In this document: positions 6,291 to 8,551 of the stretch, piece by piece | Layout: every line of letters begins with the position of its first letter | How positions within the stretch are numbered: position 1 is the stretch's first letter | Assembly (NCBI GenBank): GCA_050182275.1 | Contig: JBFXCK010000023.1 | Coordinates: 1-8,551, forward strand | Reading direction: 5' to 3' | Source: JBFXCK01 sp050182275 | GTDB taxonomy: Bacteria; Pseudomonadota; Alphaproteobacteria; SHNJ01 | DNA length: 8,551 nucleotides | Program-made: the position numbers and the translations under genes | Notes under the pieces: model-generated | The model's database searches: none | Told to the model about the DNA's origin: nothing | Seen by the model: only the letters and a program-made list of their open reading frames with translations

Positions 6291-8393
6291 CTAACCAGCC
6301 TTCCGGCTATCGGCGCCTTCAACCTGTTTCATCGACAGTTTGATCTTGCCGCGGTCATCAAAGCCGATAACTTTGACTTTCACCGTATCGCCGACATTGA
6401 CCACATCGGTGGTTTTACCCACGCGTGTTGGGGCCAGTTCGCTGATATGAACCAGGCCGTCGCGTGAACCCATAAAGTTCACAAACGCCCCGAATTCAAC
6501 GGTTTTAACGACTTTGCCGGTATAGACTTGGCCAAGTTCGGGATCCATCGCAATCGATTTAATCCAATCGACCGCCGCTTGCAGGCCTTTTTCGCTGACT
6601 GCGGCGACACGAACGGTGCCGTCATCTTCCAAATCGATCTTGGCGCCGGTAACTTCGCAAATTTCGCGAATCACCTTGCCGCCGGTGCCGATCACTTCGC
6701 GGATTTTGTCCTTGTTAATAGTGAAAGTCACCATTTGCGGGGCGTTACGGCTGACCGAATTACGGGCGCCCGTTAAACCCTTGGCCATTTCCTTCAAAAT
6801 ATGCAGGCGGCCTTCTTTGGCTTGCGCCAAGGCTTCCTTCATGATTTCGGTGGTGATCGAGGTGATTTTGATATCCATTTGCAAGGCGGTGATGCCCTTA
6901 TCGGTGCCGGCCACTTTGAAATCCATATCGCCTAGATGATCTTCATCGCCCAGAATGTCGGAGAGAACCGCGTATTTGCTTTTCTCTTTAATCAAGCCCA
7001 TGGCGATACCGGCAATTGGCCGCTCTAGCGGCACACCGGCATCCATCAGTGATAAAGACGAACCGCATACGGTCGCCATCGAGGAGGAGCCGTTCGATTC
7101 GGTGATTTCCGACACGATGCGCACCGTGTAGGGGAATTTATCCTTACCCGGCAAGAGGGGGTGAATCGCGCGCCAGGCCAGCTTGCCATGGCCGATTTCA
7201 CGCCGGCCAGGCGAACCCATGCGGCCCACTTCACCGACCGAATAGGGCGGAAAATTATAATGCAGCATGAAATTTTCTTTATATTCGCCGGTTAAGGCAT
7301 CGATGATTTGCTCATCTTCGCCCGTGCCAAGGGTGGTTACCACCAATGCCTGGGTTTCGCCGCGGGTGAATAAAGCGCTACCATGGGCGCGGGGTAAAAT
7401 ACCCACTTCTACTTCGATGTTACGCACGGTTTTGGTATCGCGTCCATCAATGCGTTTGCCGGTCGATAAAATATCGCCGCGCACGATTTCCTGCTCCAAT
7501 TCCTTGAATAACGAGCCGGTTAATGTGGCGTCGAATTGCTCTTCGGCCATTTTAAGGGCGGTCTCATCCTTCACCTTATTCAGCTTATCGTAACGGCTTT
7601 GCTTTAAAGTTTCGCGGTAAGCATCGCGCAGGCCTTTTTCGGCCAATTCTTTCAAGCGCTTTTTGGCGGGTTCCAATTGCGGATTGACCGGCGTTAAAGC
7701 CCAAGGGGTCTTCGCGCAATTTTCAGCCAATTGAATAATGGCTTGGATCACGGGGGCGTAAGATTTTTGACCGAAGGCAACCGCCTCCAGCATGATTTCT
7801 TCGGTCAGCTCTTTGGCTTCCGATTCAACCATCAAAACGCCCTCTTCGGTGCCGGCCACAACCAAATCAAGCTGGCTTTCTTCGCCTTGCTTTAAGGTTG
7901 GGTTCAAAACCAATTGGCCATTGATATAGCCAACCTTGGCCGCCGCCACCGGGCCCATAAAGGGCATGCCCGATAGGCACAAAGCGGCGGAAGCGCCGAT
8001 AATGGCCGGAATATCGGAATCATTTTCATTATCGATGCTTAAAACGGTGCAAACCACCTGCACTTCGTTGGTGAAACCGGCCGGAAATAGCGGGCGGATC
8101 GGGCGGTCGATCAGGCGCGAGATAAGCGTTTCTTTTTCCGAAGGCCTGCCTTCGCGCTTGAAGAAGCCGCCCGGAATTTTACCGGCGGCAAAAGCTTTTT
8201 CTTGATAATTGACGGTTAAGGGGAAGAAATCTTTTTCCGGATCAACCTTTTTTTCGCCAACCACCGTGCAGAGAATCGAGGTTTCGCCATATTGGCAAAT
8301 CACCGAGGCATCGGCCTGGCGGGCGATTTTGCCCGTTTCCAAAATTAATTTACGGCCGCCCCATTCTAATTCTTTACGAAATACTTGAAACAT
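6291..8393 (-). CDS. pnp: Polyribonucleotide nucleotidyltransferase (PNPase)
   Basis: PNPase is the trimeric 3'-5' phosphorolytic exoribonuclease (EC 2.7.7.8) that degrades mRNA using phosphate. The 700 residues are close to the family norm (E. coli 711). Order of domains: first RNase PH domain (about 10-145, with FFKREGRPSEKETL at 77-90 and RLIDRPIRPLFP at 93-104), helical linker (about 240-310), and second, catalytic RNase PH domain (about 320-540). The catalytic domain has GSALFTRGETQAL (338-350), the phosphate-site ESNGSSSMA (432-440) and the acidic GDEDHLGDMD (482-491) that holds the metal-binding aspartates. A KH domain with GxxG loop IGTGGK (568-573) and an S1 domain (about 618-690, GQVYTGKVVK to KIKLSMKQ) follow. 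The tail after S1 is very short. The ATG at 8393 has an AAAGGA seven bases upstream. It follows rpsO, the conserved order in Proteobacteria, and both of its flanking gaps hold the same repeat doublet. Confidence 0.97.
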   Translation of the reverse strand: MFQVFRKELEWGGRKLILETGKIARQADASVICQYGETSILCTVVGEKKVDPEKDFFPLTVNYQEKAFAAGKIPGGFFKREGRPSEKETLISRLIDRPIRPLFPAGFTNEVQVVCTVLSIDNENDSDIPAIIGASAALCLSGMPFMGPVAAAKVGYINGQLVLNPTLKQGEESQLDLVVAGTEEGVLMVESEAKELTEEIMLEAVAFGQKSYAPVIQAIIQLAENCAKTPWALTPVNPQLEPAKKRLKELAEKGLRDAYRETLKQSRYDKLNKVKDETALKMAEEQFDATLTGSLFKELEQEIVRGDILSTGKRIDGRDTKTVRNIEVEVGILPRAHGSALFTRGETQALVVTTLGTGEDEQIIDALTGEYKENFMLHYNFPPYSVGEVGRMGSPGRREIGHGKLAWRAIHPLLPGKDKFPYTVRIVSEITESNGSSSMATVCGSSLSLMDAGVPLERPIAGIAMGLIKEKSKYAVLSDILGDEDHLGDMDFKVAGTDKGITALQMDIKITSITTEIMKEALAQAKEGRLHILKEMAKGLTGARNSVSRNAPQMVTFTINKDKIREVIGTGGKVIREICEVTGAKIDLEDDGTVRVAAVSEKGLQAAVDWIKSIAMDPELGQVYTGKVVKTVEFGAFVNFMGSRDGLVHISELAPTRVGKTTDVVNVGDTVKVKVIGFDDRGKIKLSMKQVEGADSRKAG

Positions 8394-8400
8394 TTTGTTT

Positions 8401-8408
8401 TCCTTTCC
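8401..8408 (-). promoter_or_regulatory. Shine-Dalgarno site of pnp
   Basis: On the minus strand GGAAAGGA ends 7 bases before the pnp ATG (8393-8391), which supports that start. The stretch between it and repeat A2 (8409-8434) is unstructured and A-rich on the transcript. Confidence 0.7.
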
Positions 8409-8434
8409 AACAGACGTTTCTTGTTATTGATGTT

Positions 8435-8463
8435 GCTCATCCTTCGACAAGCTCAGGATGAGC
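8435..8463. repeat. Palindromic unit A2 (REP-like), first half of doublet 2
   Basis: An exact 29-base copy of 6204-6232: 8-bp arms GCTCATCC / GGATGAGC around TTCGACAAGCTCA. The bases on both sides differ from copy 1, so the identity stops sharply at the palindrome ends. On the transcript it is the hairpin nearest the pnp ribosome site, in the pnp leader. It is separated from unit B2 by 13 unrelated bases (14 in doublet 1). Confidence 0.9.
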
Positions 8464-8466
8464 GAA

Positions 8467-8510
8467 GATAAAACTAAGCTCATGGTGAGCTTGTCGAACC
8501 ATGAGCTTTT
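8467..8510 (-). terminator. Probable intrinsic terminator of rpsO, built from unit B2
   Basis: Read on the minus strand, AAAA (8510-8507) leads into the 11-bp stem, and the 3' arm is followed by AGTTTTAT (8475-8468), a modest U-tract. The position directly after rpsO fits the known rpsO terminator that precedes pnp in other Proteobacteria, where read-through supplies pnp. On the plus strand the stem is followed by TTTTATT, so it could act in both directions. Strength is uncertain because the U-tract is interrupted. Confidence 0.55.
8476..8508. repeat. Palindromic unit B2, second half of doublet 2
   Basis: An 11-bp perfect stem (8476-8486 with 8498-8508) around the loop GAGCTTGTCGA. Its 31-base core at 8477-8507 is identical to 6247-6277, but the flanking arms are not extended as in B1. 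It lies 10 bases after the rpsO stop codon in transcript direction and forms the stem of the terminator-like structure listed separately. Confidence 0.9.
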
Positions 8511-8518
8511 ATTCAAAA

Positions 8519-8551
8519 CTACTTCCGCAAGCCCAGACGTTTGATAACGTC
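8519..8551 (-). CDS. rpsO: 30S ribosomal protein S15, last ten residues (rest outside window)
   Basis: The minus strand from 8551 reads DVIKRLGLRK and then TAG at 8521-8519. This matches the conserved S15 C-terminus (E. coli ends in ERLGLRR), and rpsO immediately upstream of pnp is the standard gene order. S15 binds 16S rRNA early in small-subunit assembly. Only the tail is present, so nothing can be said about the start or its regulation. Confidence 0.85.
   Translation of the reverse strand, partial: DVIKRLGLRK

Noticed and set aside
6252..6467. Plus-strand open frame starting MVSLSNHEL
   Set aside because: Its first residues are the translated B1 repeat and the rest is antisense to pnp. 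Frames beginning MVSLSNHE are a known artefact of this repeat family in annotated genomes.
8423..8450. Possible sigma70-type promoter for pnp (TTGTCG at 8450-8445, AATAAC at 8428-8423, 16-base spacing, minus strand)
   Set aside because: The -10 matches only 4 of 6 bases, and the -35 lies inside the repeat, so it would occur wherever the repeat does. Too weak to annotate.
6204..8508. CRISPR array or transposon ends
   Set aside because: There are only two copies of each unit 2.2 kb apart, with no spacers, cas genes or transposase, and the DNA between them is the housekeeping gene pnp in its usual place.

Overview
The window reads as housekeeping chromosome from an alphaproteobacterium. GyrB and DnaN carry the wording typical of that class (the GyrB ATP-site region near residues 64-80, and DnaN 'STEETRYYLNG'). 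Base composition is moderate, with a mix of GC-rich and AT-rich synonymous codons, so this is not a very GC-rich rhizobial or caulobacterial genome. A genus cannot be given from the sequence alone. No phage, transposase, CRISPR or defence gene is visible.

Layout. Plus strand, left part (1-4535): the 3' three quarters of dnaN, then recF, then gyrB. The gaps are 14 and 3 bases, so this is a tight replication/repair operon (sliding clamp, gap-repair loader ATPase, gyrase B subunit). Minus strand, right part (8551 down to 4492): the last codons of rpsO, then pnp (PNPase), ogt (O6-alkylguanine-DNA alkyltransferase) and a 12-helix MFS transporter of Bcr/CflA type. The two gene sets converge, and the transporter 3' end overlaps the gyrB 3' end by 44 bases. 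ogt and the transporter overlap by 11 bases and are probably translationally coupled. All bases except about 250 are coding.

The only non-gene structure of note lies in the two intergenic gaps on either side of pnp (6185-6290 and 8394-8518). Each holds the same composite: a 29-base palindrome (unit A) followed after 13-14 bases by a 31-base palindrome (unit B) in inverted orientation. Both units share one 13-base loop, as reverse complements, but have different stems with matching changes on both arms. The arrangement is like a REP doublet (BIME/REPIN). The two composites lie in the same orientation, 2231 bases apart. One probably doubles as the rpsO terminator, and the other places a perfect 19-bp hairpin directly after the pnp stop codon. 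I see no new protein system; these doublets and the convergent gyrB overlap are the points worth a second look.
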